64,000 nt of DNA, taken from contig CAWBMS010000008.1 in NCBI GenBank assembly GCA_963790045.1, forward strand, positions 248,001 to 312,000, written 5' to 3'. The position numbers and the translations under genes are program-made. This document shows, in pieces, positions 17,760 to 26,903 of this stretch (within the stretch, counting starts at the first letter, position 1; every line of letters starts with the position of its first letter). Source of the stretch: DATKMP01 sp963790045. Its GTDB lineage: Bacteria; Bacteroidota; Ignavibacteria; UBA10030. Under the pieces are notes generated by a model. It saw only the letters and a program-made list of their open reading frames with translations. It did no database searches and was not told where the DNA came from.

Positions 17760-20075
17760 ATGGCAGATCAGAAATTTAGTTCAGATAATATGGAACGGTA
17801 CTTTAACGATCCCGCGTACCGGCATACAAATATGAAAAGCACTAATAAATTTTTTCATCACAAAAAATTGATTTTCTTTTGTTCACTTTTTTTCGTCATT
17901 GTTTTTTGCACGTGGTACATCGTGTACATCCTCAGCGGATTACCGACCTTGGAACAATTGGAAAATCCGAAACCGGATCTTGCCACCAAAGTATATTCCA
18001 GCGACGGAGAAATTATCGGACAATTTGCATATCAGAATAGAACGCGTGTCTCGTTAGATCAACTTCCCTCCGGCCTCATCAAAGGACTTGTTGCCACAGA
18101 AGATAAAGATTTTTATACTCACTGGGGCGTGAACTTACCACGTTTTTTTCGACAGATGTTCCTCAACGTCGTCACGTTCCGGGAAGCGGGTGCAAGCACG
18201 ATTACACAACAACTTGCTCGCAATTTATACAAGCTTCAATTTAAACACGAATCGATGTTCGATAAAATCACAAGAAAGATTCGCGAGTTCATTACCTCCG
18301 TTCAGATCGAACGGAATTTTACAAAGAACGAGATTCTCGAACTCTATCTCAACGTTGCCTATTTCGGTAAAAATGCGTACGGCATAGAATCTGCCGCGCA
18401 AACATATTTTGCAAAACCCGCTGCGGATTTGGATCCACAGGAATATACATTACTGATCGGCATGTTGAAAGGCCCGAGTTATTACGATCCGATCAATCAT
18501 TGGGATCGTGCTCTGGAACGCCGCGACGTCGTCATCAAACAGATGGAAAAAGAAGGACTGCTGACGGAAGAATATGCAAAAGAGATCAGCGCGGATTCGT
18601 TGAATCTGAAATACATGGAATCGGAATTTCGTTCCGGCATTGCACCGCATTATGTTGAATGGATACGCCAGCAGCTTCTGAAAAAAGCGGAGAAGTACGG
18701 CTTCGATATTTACCGCGACGGATTGCGCATCTACACTTCGCTCGATAGCCGTATGCAACGGCACGCCAACGATGCCATTGAAGAACACTTGCGCGAGTAT
18801 CAGCAAACGTTCGATGCATCGTGGGATTGGAAAGAACATCCGGAAATTTTGAACGAGGCCATCAATACTTCCATAAAAGAAAACGAGGCGTATCGAAGGT
18901 CTCGCAATGCTTCGATGCGTGACAGCATCGATCATTATCTTCGTACAAACCGCGCCTTCATCGATTCGGTACGCAGAATAGCGCAAACCATAGAAGTCGG
19001 TTTCGTCGCCATCGATCCACACACCGGACAGGTGAAAGCTTTGGTCGGAGGCAGAAATTATCGCGCGTATCAGTACGGGTTAAATCACGTAACACAAATT
19101 CACCGTCAACCCGGTTCAGCATTTAAACCGTTCGTGTACACAGTGGCGCTCGATAACGGTTACCCGCCATGTTACGAAGTTCTGAATCAGCCCGTGACCA
19201 TTCCTATGCCGGATGGAACACGTTGGACACCGGAAAATTTTGAACGAGATATTGGCGGAAAGTACACATTACGAGAAGCTGTTAAGCATTCTATCAATCT
19301 CGTTGCCGTGCGGGTGATTTTAGAACTTGCTCCGGCAAAGCAGGTTGCTGAATATGCAAATCGGATGGGAATTACATCTCACATTCCACCGTATGAATCC
19401 ATCGCCCTCGGAACTGCCGAAGTTTCTCCACTCGATCTGACTTCTGCTTATGGTGTGTTCGATAACGAGGGCGTTCTGGTTTCTCCTATTTCCATTCTTC
19501 GCATTGAAGATAACGACGGCAACATTATTGAACAAAGTGCACCGGAGAAAAAAGAAGTGTTGAGTAAAGAAACGGCATATCTTATGACCGACATGCTTAA
19601 AGGCGTTGTCAACGGCGGAACTGCAACGACCGGTGTGCGTTCATTCTTTAACGGTATATGTGCAGGAAAAACTGGAACGACCAACGACTATGCCGACGCA
19701 TGGTTTGTGGGTTTCACTCCTCAATTGGTTGCCGGAACATGGGTTGGATTTAATGATAACCGCATACGGTTCCAAAGTACCCAAGGACAAGGCGGACGCG
19801 CCGCTGCACCAATTTTCGGACGCTTCATGCAAAAAACATATGAAGATCCTTCGATAGGACTTGCACTGGAATATTTCGTTCAACCGGATGGAATTATTAC
19901 TGACACTATTTGTGTAGAGACGAAAAAAAAGGCGCGTGAATTTTGTCCGCAGAAAACGACTGAAATCTTCAACGCCAAATATCCATTACCGTTATGTGAT
20001 AAACATACAAGTGCTGAATGGAATCAAGGAAAAGAGAACAACGATACACGTCAAAAAAGCAAAGTTGCATGGTAA
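17760..20075 (+). CDS. mrcA: Class A penicillin-binding protein 1A (transglycosylase/transpeptidase)
   Basis: 771 residues. One membrane anchor (about 38-60) is followed by a GT51 transglycosylase domain: ATEDKDFYTHWG with the catalytic Glu (about 113), GASTITQQLARNL and LELYLNVAYFGKNAYGIE. The transpeptidase domain has the active-site Ser in PGSAFKPFVY (about 450), SINLVAVRV and KTGTTNDYADAWFVG (about 636). It polymerises and crosslinks peptidoglycan in the periplasm. The motifs are complete. The C-terminus has a Cys-containing tail (ETKKKAREFCPQKT, LCDKH) seen in many related PBP1A proteins. A strong terminator follows at 20123. Confidence 0.95.
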   Translation: MADQKFSSDNMERYFNDPAYRHTNMKSTNKFFHHKKLIFFCSLFFVIVFCTWYIVYILSGLPTLEQLENPKPDLATKVYSSDGEIIGQFAYQNRTRVSLDQLPSGLIKGLVATEDKDFYTHWGVNLPRFFRQMFLNVVTFREAGASTITQQLARNLYKLQFKHESMFDKITRKIREFITSVQIERNFTKNEILELYLNVAYFGKNAYGIESAAQTYFAKPAADLDPQEYTLLIGMLKGPSYYDPINHWDRALERRDVVIKQMEKEGLLTEEYAKEISADSLNLKYMESEFRSGIAPHYVEWIRQQLLKKAEKYGFDIYRDGLRIYTSLDSRMQRHANDAIEEHLREYQQTFDASWDWKEHPEILNEAINTSIKENEAYRRSRNASMRDSIDHYLRTNRAFIDSVRRIAQTIEVGFVAIDPHTGQVKALVGGRNYRAYQYGLNHVTQIHRQPGSAFKPFVYTVALDNGYPPCYEVLNQPVTIPMPDGTRWTPENFERDIGGKYTLREAVKHSINLVAVRVILELAPAKQVAEYANRMGITSHIPPYESIALGTAEVSPLDLTSAYGVFDNEGVLVSPISILRIEDNDGNIIEQSAPEKKEVLSKETAYLMTDMLKGVVNGGTATTGVRSFFNGICAGKTGTTNDYADAWFVGFTPQLVAGTWVGFNDNRIRFQSTQGQGGRAAAPIFGRFMQKTYEDPSIGLALEYFVQPDGIITDTICVETKKKAREFCPQKTTEIFNAKYPLPLCDKHTSAEWNQGKENNDTRQKSKVAW

Positions 20076-20122
20076 GAGAGTTCACCTGTCGAACTTTTTT
20101 TCTTTCTTAACGTCCCTCTTTC

Positions 20123-20162
20123 AAAATCCTGTAATTTCCTAATGAATTACAGGATTTTTTTT
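20123..20162 (+). terminator. Strong intrinsic terminator after PBP1A
   Basis: A perfect 12-bp stem AATCCTGTAATT / AATTACAGGATT with an 8-nt loop (TCCTAATG), followed by eight T. It lies 48 bp after the PBP1A stop. Confidence 0.92.
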
Positions 20163-20361
20163 GAAGAACCATTTCTTATCCTCCTAATTTGATTTTGTCT
20201 ATATATTATTCTACCTTTTCCCCAAAAGGAATACATACCAGAATCAAGCGATAACTTATTTCCGAAAGACACAAAAATATATTTCCGGCCGGTTTGATTA
20301 TTAAAACAGAGAAAGCGATTCTCTATACATAATAAATCAACTATTAATTTAGGAGATATCT

Positions 20362-20973
20362 ATGAAACAAATTCTTGCTGTTCTTGTTCTTGCTGCCATA
20401 TTTTTTGACGGTTGCTCTACATCTGAACAGGCCGTTACAAATTCATCGCCACAAATACTTTTTCAGGAACCGCTACCAGAAATGCCAATAACCATAAATA
20501 AGTTGCCGACGAAAATGGATATCGATGTTCTCGTTGATAAAGATGGTTCCGTGAAAGATGTACGTCTTCCCAGCATCAATGTCGCGTGGGATTCATCAGC
20601 AACCGCGTCTATACGCCGATGGAAGTTTTCACCAGCGCATATTAATAATAAACCCGTGAAGCAATGGATGCAAATGCACGCTTCCATCCTTTATGTCAAC
20701 CCCCTCTATATGTCGATTGCAAAAATATCTTGCACAACCGCACAGGATGCAGATTCCATCTATGCAGCACTGAAACGCGGAAGCGATCTTCATGCACTCA
20801 CCATGCCTTACAGTATTGATACGGTGAACCAAGATGATAGTTCGCTCGGCGAAGTGAATATTTATTGTTTTCCCAAACGTGTGCAAGAAAATATCGAACA
20901 TCTGGATACTAATGAATTTACTACACCGATTGCTTATGGAAATCAATTTGTCATTTTCAAACGTTTGAAATAA
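20362..20973 (+). CDS. Lipoprotein joining a TonB C-terminal-like domain and a parvulin-like domain
   Basis: 203 residues, with AGGAG well placed before the ATG. Signal peptide MKQILAVLVLAAIFFDGC with a lipobox-type Cys. Residues about 45-115 resemble a TonB C-terminal domain: the DIDVLVDKDGSVKDVRL strand-turn, then SIRRWKFSPAHINNKPVKQW. Residues 120-203 follow the parvulin (PpiC rotamase) pattern: TAQDADSIYAALKRGSDLHA, SSLGEVNIYCFPKRVQENIE, TPIAYGNQFVIFKRL. The second domain lacks the usual GGDLG-W active-site stretch, so it is probably a binding module. It is followed by a weak hairpin. The joint function is unknown; an envelope role is likely. Confidence 0.65.
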   Translation: MKQILAVLVLAAIFFDGCSTSEQAVTNSSPQILFQEPLPEMPITINKLPTKMDIDVLVDKDGSVKDVRLPSINVAWDSSATASIRRWKFSPAHINNKPVKQWMQMHASILYVNPLYMSIAKISCTTAQDADSIYAALKRGSDLHALTMPYSIDTVNQDDSSLGEVNIYCFPKRVQENIEHLDTNEFTTPIAYGNQFVIFKRLK

Positions 20974-21018
20974 GCTGATAAAGCAATACATGTTTTATTG
21001 AAAAAATTATAAACACAA

Positions 21019-21046
21019 AGAGCCGGGCAACAATCTGGCTCTTGTT
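21019..21046. terminator. Weak bidirectional hairpin between convergent genes
   Basis: Imperfect stem AGAGCCGG / CTGGCTCT with one mismatch and an 8-nt loop, followed on either strand by a T-rich but interrupted tract. It sits between the lipoprotein (plus) and the glycosyltransferase (minus), where a shared terminator is expected. Confidence 0.5.
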
Positions 21047-21064
21047 ATACCTATCAATCGGTCA

Positions 21065-22271
21065 TCAACATCCGCCGAGCGCATCAAGCAACAGAACAAT
21101 CTGATCAATGCAATGTTCTGAATCGAACATTTCTACCGCACGACGCCTTGCGTTTTGTGCGAACACCCTGCGTCGTTGTTGATCACGAAGATAGTAAAGA
21201 ATAGCAGCCGCCATTTCAGAACTGCTTTTCGGTGGAATCAGCAATCCGTCTTGATGGGAGCGAATAATTTCGGGTACACCACGGGCATGAGTTGCAATGA
21301 TTGGTTTCTGCATCGCCATAGCTTCAATCAGCACTATACCGTACGTCTCAGAATAGGAAGGCATAACAAAAATATCAATTGCTGCTAAAAATTTGCGAAC
21401 GTCTTTCATCATAGGTAAAAACTGTACGGCATCGTCCACGCCCAACGAATGAATAAGCGAAAATAATTCTTCCTTATACATCGAAACGCCTTTTGTCTCA
21501 TCGCCAGCAATTACAAAGTGGACATCTGGATCGTGTAGTTGAATCATTGGAATCGAACGAATAAATTCTTCCTGTCCCTTTTGTGGATCTAATCTTCCCA
21601 GCATTCCGACAATAGTTTTTTTCGCGGGAAGGTGCAGCAGTTTTCTCGCATTATTCTGTATAAAAGCATGTGGATGAAACTCGTTTGTATCCCGTCCCAA
21701 ATGTGCCACCCGAACATCATCGGCATTCATTCGTGTATTCTGCAGGTACAGAAACTCGCATGGAGTCTGTCAACGTCATCCATAAATTAAGATGCGAATA
21801 AAGCCAAGTGTGTAAAATATCGCGTTTGTTTATTCCAGATTGCATCTGTTGGTAAAAAACAAGGCACAACGTGGGATACCAGATTTTTGCCAGCACCGCA
21901 AGATGGATATCCGAAGAACGCATTACAATTACCGCTTCAATTTTTTGCTGGCGCAAAAAAATTCCAAGTCGTCGTGCACAGACAATATCTCCATATTTCA
22001 TTTTGGGTTTTAATTCGACGGCAGGTATTTGTCTTTCGGCTGTCCATTGCAACAACGAAGATTCTGGCAGCGTTACAACAAAAGTAGATGCTCCGCGTTG
22101 TTGCAACTCTTCTGCCAAACGAACGGTGGTTAATTCTAAACCACCTTCTGCTTCTGAAAAACATAAAAATGCAATTTTGTGCAACGAGATAAATTGTACC
22201 GGAAGCGCATGCGATTCGAAAAAATGAATAGCCCGCTGCGGATGCCCTAAAGATCTATGAATGTGCAACAT
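21065..22271 (-). CDS. GT4-family glycosyltransferase, one frameshift
   Basis: Restored length about 400 residues. The N-terminal Rossmann half includes KIAFLCFSEAEGGLELTTVRLAEEL (acceptor side, GG motif). The C-terminal half has IVGMLGRLDPQKGQEEF, VMPSYSETYGIVLIEAMA (the EX7E nucleotide-sugar motif) and RGVPEII. The first frame ends in MTLTDSMRVSV; the second resumes with LQNTRMNADDVRVAHLGRD. Removing one base of a GG pair at 21745-21746 joins them. It transfers a sugar from an activated donor, probably to LPS or another surface glycan, given the envelope genes nearby. The exact start is open; no clear ribosome binding site precedes the first ATG. Confidence 0.82.
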
Positions 22272-22501
22272 GCCTATTTCGATAATTTTTCATCATCGAC
22301 ATAATTTGCTAATATCACCAACTTTATTCCTTAATGCAAATAAAACGTAGTACCACCTATAGATGTTCCTCAACATCAATTGGTTTATCGTAGGAAGGTT
22401 CAATGTATAAAAGAATTCAATCGGCAGTTCATTGCGCTCTGAAAAATATTTTCTTATATTATGGTTAGAATTGTATTTTGAGAATATATACGCCATTCGA
22501 T

Positions 22502-22575
22502 GGCGGGGTAGCTCAGCTGGTTAGAGCGTCGGAATCATAATCCGTAGGTCGAGGGTTCGAATCCCCCCCCCGCTA
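22502..22575 (+). tRNA. tRNA with CAU anticodon (elongator Met or Ile2)
   Basis: Cloverleaf: acceptor GGCGGGG / CCCCGCT, T8 A9, D stem GCTC / GAGC, anticodon loop ATCATAA giving CAT, T loop TTCGAAT, discriminator A. CCA is not encoded. The anticodon stem lacks the three consecutive G-C pairs of initiator tRNA, so it is elongator Met or the lysidine-modified Ile2. Two irregularities occur: T27-T43 in the anticodon stem and an A-C mismatch in the T stem, where nine consecutive C follow the T loop. Confidence 0.92.
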
Positions 22576-22855
22576 CACTCCGCAGGGAAAGTCCCGTTGA
22601 TTGCTGAATTAACGGGATTTTGCGTATAATGCAATGCGCTCGCGGTTTATCTGATCGATGAACCACAACCGCTGCGACAAATCGTTGAATCTGATTTTTC
22701 TGATCTGCCAAGGTTCCATTCTGAAATTCATTTTGAAAGTTATTCACGATCCTCTCAATTTCCATGTATTGGCATCCTGCACCAGAAACATTTTTTTTCC
22801 TCCGGTTGGAGGAATCTTCAATATCAGGTCGCCAATGCTTGATAACGAAATAATA
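22576..22855 (-). pseudogene. Possible tail of a serine recombinase ending in the tRNA
   Basis: A frame open from 22855 runs on the minus strand without an upstream start, through GCQYMEIERIVNNFQNEFQ, LADQKNQIQRFVAAVVVHR and CIIRKIPL, and then into the tRNA as AGGGFEPSTYGL. The pattern of a helix with NF...F, then EQK-like residues, then a (R/K)FV..V.V strand and an IR.IPL strand, matches the C-terminal end of large serine recombinases, whose frames often read through into a target tRNA. No catalytic domain is present nearby. It is a short similarity judged by eye, so this is a tentative remnant of an integrated element. Confidence 0.4.
22591..22622 (+). terminator. Terminator following the tRNA
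   Basis: Stem TCCCGTT / AACGGGA (22592-22598 with 22611-22617), extended by a G-T pair, 12-nt loop, then TTTT. It starts 16 bp after the tRNA. Confidence 0.75.
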
Positions 22856-22940
22856 CTAACTTATCATTGGCACATAATTCGGGGGCAGGTCAGATTCTTG
22901 ACGTCAGCGGAACCTTGGAATATTTTATTCGCAAACAATT

Positions 22941-24800
22941 TTATTGCACTACAATCACTGTCTTCTTCAATCCGTGGCGCACTTTGGAAACAGACGTACC
23001 GAAGATAATATCTTTAATGCCGCTGTGTCCGTGTGCACCCATAATGAGCAGATCGATGTTATGTTCTTTGGAAAGCCGGACAATCTCGTTCGGTATTTTG
23101 CCGAAGCCGAGCACGGCTTCCACTTCTAATCCGGCTGCGCGCAATTGCTCCGCGTGCCGTTCTAAATGTTCTTTGTCCTCCCGCGCTTCGTCGTCGTAAG
23201 CATCCGTACCGAACAACTGTCCGCCAACGCCTTCCACCACGTGCATCAACACCACGCGCGCGTTATTTTGTTTGGCAAATAATTGTGCGTGGGATAAAAC
23301 TTTTTTATCCAACACCCCCAGATCAAGCGCCACTCCGATGGCAGCATAGTGATCGGGAATAACATCTAACAGTTCTTCTTCTTTCGGCAAAGCCATAGCT
23401 CGTTTCCTCCACGCTTTAGGTAAAGCAATATAGAACAACAATAATGCGAGTCCCACAAGAACAGGGATAACCGTGCACCACAAAATAAATGAATACGATC
23501 CCGCGCTCGCCAGCCAATCCCCGATCGTATCCGCCACTAATTTTATGTTGAGCAACAAGATAACAACTGTGGTAATCCACGCAAGCGCCATAACCCAGAG
23601 TTTATTTTTAAAGATGCCCATCTTCTCTTCACTGCTCGTGAATTGCACTAACGGAATAACAGCAAACGGCAGTTGTAAGCTCAAGACCACTTGGCTCAGG
23701 ATCAATAATTGATACGAGCCGCTGTCGCCCTGCCACATGATCACTGCCACTGCTGGAACAATCGCAAGCAAACGCGTGAGCAGCCGGCGCAGCATCGGGC
23801 GCATTTTGAAATGCAAAAATCCTTCCATCACAATTTGTCCGGCATATGTGCCGGTAAGCGTGGAGCTTTGCCCTGAAGCGAGAAGTGCAACGGCAAATAG
23901 CGTACTTGCCAGCATGGTTCCGAGCAATGGTGTAAGCAACGAATACGCTTGCTGGATTTCCGTGACGAGCATTCCATTCCGGTGAAACACAGATGAAGCG
24001 ACAATCAGGATTGCCGCATTGACAAGAAACGCTGCATTAAGCGCCAACAGCGTATCGACGAGATTAAATTTGCACGCCTGCCGTTTTCCTTGTTCCGTCT
24101 GTTCGACGAGACGCGTTTGCACAAGCGCAGAATGCAAATATAAATTATGTGGCATCACCGTTGCGCCGATAATGCCGATGGCAATGTAAAGATTTTGAGA
24201 ATTTAAGTGCGGTATAAACCCTTTGACAATACCGCCGATTTCCGGCTTGGAAAATAATATTTCCACACCGAAACATAAACCCATCAACGAGACCAACATC
24301 ACAATAAAAAACTCTATCTTGCGTACGCCGAAGTTTTGTATCAATAAGAACAAGAGTGTGTCAAATCCCGTCAGCAACACGCCGAACACGAGCGGCAGCC
24401 CGAAGAGTAAATTCAATCCGATTGCCGAACCGAGCACTTCTGCAAGATCGCACGCGGCAATAGCTACTTCGCACAACATCCACAACACAAACGCAACAGG
24501 TTTGGGATATTCATCGCGGCACGCCTGCGCCAAATCTTTTCCTGTAACGATGCCGAGCCGCGCGGCGAGCGTTTGCAGCAGCACCGCCATCAGGTTGGAC
24601 ATTAAAATGACCCAGAGCAAATCGTATCCGAAACGGGATCCGCCTTCGATGTCCGTTGCCCAGTTTCCCGGATCCATATATCCGACACTGACAAGATATG
24701 CGGGACCGGCGAATGCGAAAAAGCGTTTCAGCATTCCATAGTGCTTGGAGATGTTGACCGATCCGTGAACTTCGGACAAGGATTTGGAGGAATTGTCCAT
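22941..24800 (-). CDS. mntH: NRAMP divalent metal transporter fused to a UspA domain
   Basis: 619 residues. Residues 25-450 are an NRAMP transporter: GYMDPGNWATDIEGG holds the metal-binding DPGN of helix 1, and GATVMPHNLYLHSALVQTR holds the MPH motif of helix 6. About eleven membrane helices are visible. It imports Mn2+ or Fe2+ with protons. The C-terminal ~140 residues are a universal stress protein domain with the ATP-binding pattern GAHGHSGIKDIIFGTS (G-2x-G-9x-G-S/T intact). A single frame spans both with a linker rich in charge (RKRAMALPKEEELL). The fusion suggests transport is tuned by nucleotide or stress state. It stands alone; no Fur/MntR site was recognised. Confidence 0.92.
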   Translation of the reverse strand: MDNSSKSLSEVHGSVNISKHYGMLKRFFAFAGPAYLVSVGYMDPGNWATDIEGGSRFGYDLLWVILMSNLMAVLLQTLAARLGIVTGKDLAQACRDEYPKPVAFVLWMLCEVAIAACDLAEVLGSAIGLNLLFGLPLVFGVLLTGFDTLLFLLIQNFGVRKIEFFIVMLVSLMGLCFGVEILFSKPEIGGIVKGFIPHLNSQNLYIAIGIIGATVMPHNLYLHSALVQTRLVEQTEQGKRQACKFNLVDTLLALNAAFLVNAAILIVASSVFHRNGMLVTEIQQAYSLLTPLLGTMLASTLFAVALLASGQSSTLTGTYAGQIVMEGFLHFKMRPMLRRLLTRLLAIVPAVAVIMWQGDSGSYQLLILSQVVLSLQLPFAVIPLVQFTSSEEKMGIFKNKLWVMALAWITTVVILLLNIKLVADTIGDWLASAGSYSFILWCTVIPVLVGLALLLFYIALPKAWRKRAMALPKEEELLDVIPDHYAAIGVALDLGVLDKKVLSHAQLFAKQNNARVVLMHVVEGVGGQLFGTDAYDDEAREDKEHLERHAEQLRAAGLEVEAVLGFGKIPNEIVRLSKEHNIDLLIMGAHGHSGIKDIIFGTSVSKVRHGLKKTVIVVQ

Positions 24801-24870
24801 TTAGTGATTTGATGATTTACGATTTTGTGATGTTCAATTTGGCGATATATGATTCGTCATGAACAATTTG

Positions 24871-25620
24871 TTATTTGGAACTTGGTTTTTGTGATTTATT
24901 GTTTGTGTTTTCTTTTTCAAAGACTGCATCGTCAATACCGGCGTTGATTTTGTATCCTGAATACGTAACAGAAACAGAACCGCCGCGCGGTGCAGTGCGC
25001 TGCTGACCTTCCGTCATCGCCTGCGCCTTCATTTCCAGCAAATCATTTGCAGCATCTGCCGGTACGGTTTGTGCACCGAATGTCGCAACAACTTTTTCCG
25101 GCAGCCAGTACGTATTTTCCTGCAACGCATAAGTAAAGAGCAATGTCAGCGTTCTTCCGCTGTATGGCACCGTTTCCATTTTCGCAATCGTCCAGTTGGA
25201 TGGATCCACCCAAACGGTCAATTGCCGCACACGGACGGAAGCATTGTTGGCCGCAAGCTGAAGTTTGATCAGTTTCGGATTCTCCGGCGTTTCTTCTTGA
25301 ACGATGACGGCGTCGTAATTGTTCCGAAGATTGGCTGGATTTAATACGATGCCATCTCGCGGAACCATGAGGAACGCTTGCGATGAGAAATGCACTTTAT
25401 CCGGTTTCTTAAAATACAATACAGCTTTCATGTGCGGCACCTGAATGCGTTCCATTTGTACATCGGCTTCGATGTTGACGACAAAATCATTCACCGGCTC
25501 GAACACATTCACAACATTCTCCATCACTTTTGCCGCAGTGAATTTTCGCACAGAAGCTGTTGTTGGAATTACAAAGAAAATTAAAAACGAAAAATAGATG
25601 ATGCCGCGTACTGTTTTCAT
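24871..25620 (-). CDS. LolA-like outer membrane lipoprotein-sorting family protein
   Basis: 249 residues with a signal peptide (MKTVRGIIYFSFLIFFVIPTTAS). The body resembles the LolA/LolB fold: AKVMENVVNVFEPVNDFVVNIEADV, then VLYFKKPDKVHFSSQAFLMVPRDG, then a half-barrel of strands including LTVWVDPSNWTIAKMETVPYSG and TLLFTYALQENTYWLPEKVVATF. The C-terminus is hydrophilic (NTNNKSQKPSSK). It should be periplasmic and bind a hydrophobic ligand or lipoprotein. The start overlaps the stop of the upstream transporter by 4 bp (25617-25620), so they share a transcript. Confidence 0.72.
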   Translation of the reverse strand: MKTVRGIIYFSFLIFFVIPTTASVRKFTAAKVMENVVNVFEPVNDFVVNIEADVQMERIQVPHMKAVLYFKKPDKVHFSSQAFLMVPRDGIVLNPANLRNNYDAVIVQEETPENPKLIKLQLAANNASVRVRQLTVWVDPSNWTIAKMETVPYSGRTLTLLFTYALQENTYWLPEKVVATFGAQTVPADAANDLLEMKAQAMTEGQQRTAPRGGSVSVTYSGYKINAGIDDAVFEKENTNNKSQKPSSK

Positions 25621-26891
25621 GCTGTTCTCGCTTCCTGTTTTGCTACGACTGCATTATAAAGTATCATCAACAGCGTTCCTGTAACGCCGACGGCAATCAA
25701 GGAATACCACACAAGTTCGATTCTGCCGCTTGCTTTTGCCGTCTGGTAAATCCATCCGCCGAATGGATCGCCGACAAAGCGTGCAATCGCTATCGGCAAA
25801 AACGCATAACCCTGAAACAATCCCTGCTGCCCCGGTGGCGCAATTTCCGAAATATATTCATAATAGCGCGGCGCCTGAATCATTTCCCCAATCGCAAATG
25901 CTGCAATACCCGCGGCAATTGTCGGAATGCTGGGATAGATGGCAATAATGATCCAGATCAAACTGGAAATGGCAAAGCCCACAACGATTGCGGAGCGCGT
26001 TGCAATGTTTTTTGTCAACCGGTTGATCGGTATCTGCAACAAAATAATTGCTCCCGCTGCCGCCCACGATTGAATGATTTCATACGGCGCATCTTTGCCG
26101 ATAAAATCTGTGATGTAATACGGCACGATGATGAACTCCTGCCAAAAAATAATCCAGTACAACGAATAGATCAAAAGGAAAATCATAAATTTAAAATTTG
26201 CCAGCACGACAAAGAGATTCGCAATTTTCTTTCCGAGCGATTCCGTTACTTCCGGCGCTGTTCCTTTCACTTCTTTATATAAGAGAAGATTCACGATCAG
26301 CATTGCAAGACAACTCAGAGATGAAACGATATACACGAATTCATTGCCGAATGTATCACGTACAAAGTAGGCAATCGTAGGACCGATCATCGCTCCGGCA
26401 TTCACAAGCCAATAATACAAAGCAAAGCCAAGTGATTTCGTTTCTTCCGTCGTAGTAACGGCAACCGTTCCCAGCACGGACGGTTTGATGAATGAACCGC
26501 CGAACGCTGTGAACACGAGAAACGCAAGCAACAGCCAGTAGTGATTGAAATTTCCGTACACACCGGCAAACGCCGTCATTCCCACAGAGCCGATTAAGAA
26601 ATAGCCGAGTGCGAGAATGGAAAATGCAACATTGAATGCTCGGCGGAATCCCCACTTATCTGCAAGCGTGCCGCCGAGGATCGGCAGAAGATACAACAGC
26701 CCGCCGAAAATTCCTGAAAGCTGTCCGGCCTGTACTTCCGTAAAGCCGATGCGATTGCGAAGATACACCATGAAAACAATTTGCTGTCCGTAATACGCAA
26801 GCCGCTCGAACAATTCCATGCCGTTCGCAACCCAAAAGGTCGGATGGAATTTTGTTTTCAGTGTTACCAGTCCGTTTTGAATGTTCAACAT
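25617..26891 (-). CDS. POT-family MFS transporter
   Basis: 424 residues with about twelve membrane helices. The ELFERLAYYG segment near residue 26 corresponds to the E-x-x-E-R-F-x-Y-Y motif of proton-dependent oligopeptide transporters. GGTLADKWGFRRAFN is the MFS loop 2-3 signature, and AFGGSFIKPSVLGTVA corresponds to the POT GGIKP region. It is probably a proton-coupled peptide or related small-molecule symporter. It is flanked upstream by the ABC-2 permease with a 12-bp gap and overlaps the LolA-like gene downstream; the order ATPase-permease-POT-LolA suggests one four-gene operon. Confidence 0.8.
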   Translation of the reverse strand: MLNIQNGLVTLKTKFHPTFWVANGMELFERLAYYGQQIVFMVYLRNRIGFTEVQAGQLSGIFGGLLYLLPILGGTLADKWGFRRAFNVAFSILALGYFLIGSVGMTAFAGVYGNFNHYWLLLAFLVFTAFGGSFIKPSVLGTVAVTTTEETKSLGFALYYWLVNAGAMIGPTIAYFVRDTFGNEFVYIVSSLSCLAMLIVNLLLYKEVKGTAPEVTESLGKKIANLFVVLANFKFMIFLLIYSLYWIIFWQEFIIVPYYITDFIGKDAPYEIIQSWAAAGAIILLQIPINRLTKNIATRSAIVVGFAISSLIWIIIAIYPSIPTIAAGIAAFAIGEMIQAPRYYEYISEIAPPGQQGLFQGYAFLPIAIARFVGDPFGGWIYQTAKASGRIELVWYSLIAVGVTGTLLMILYNAVVAKQEARTA

Positions 26892-26903
26892 CGTTCCTGT
26901 CTG

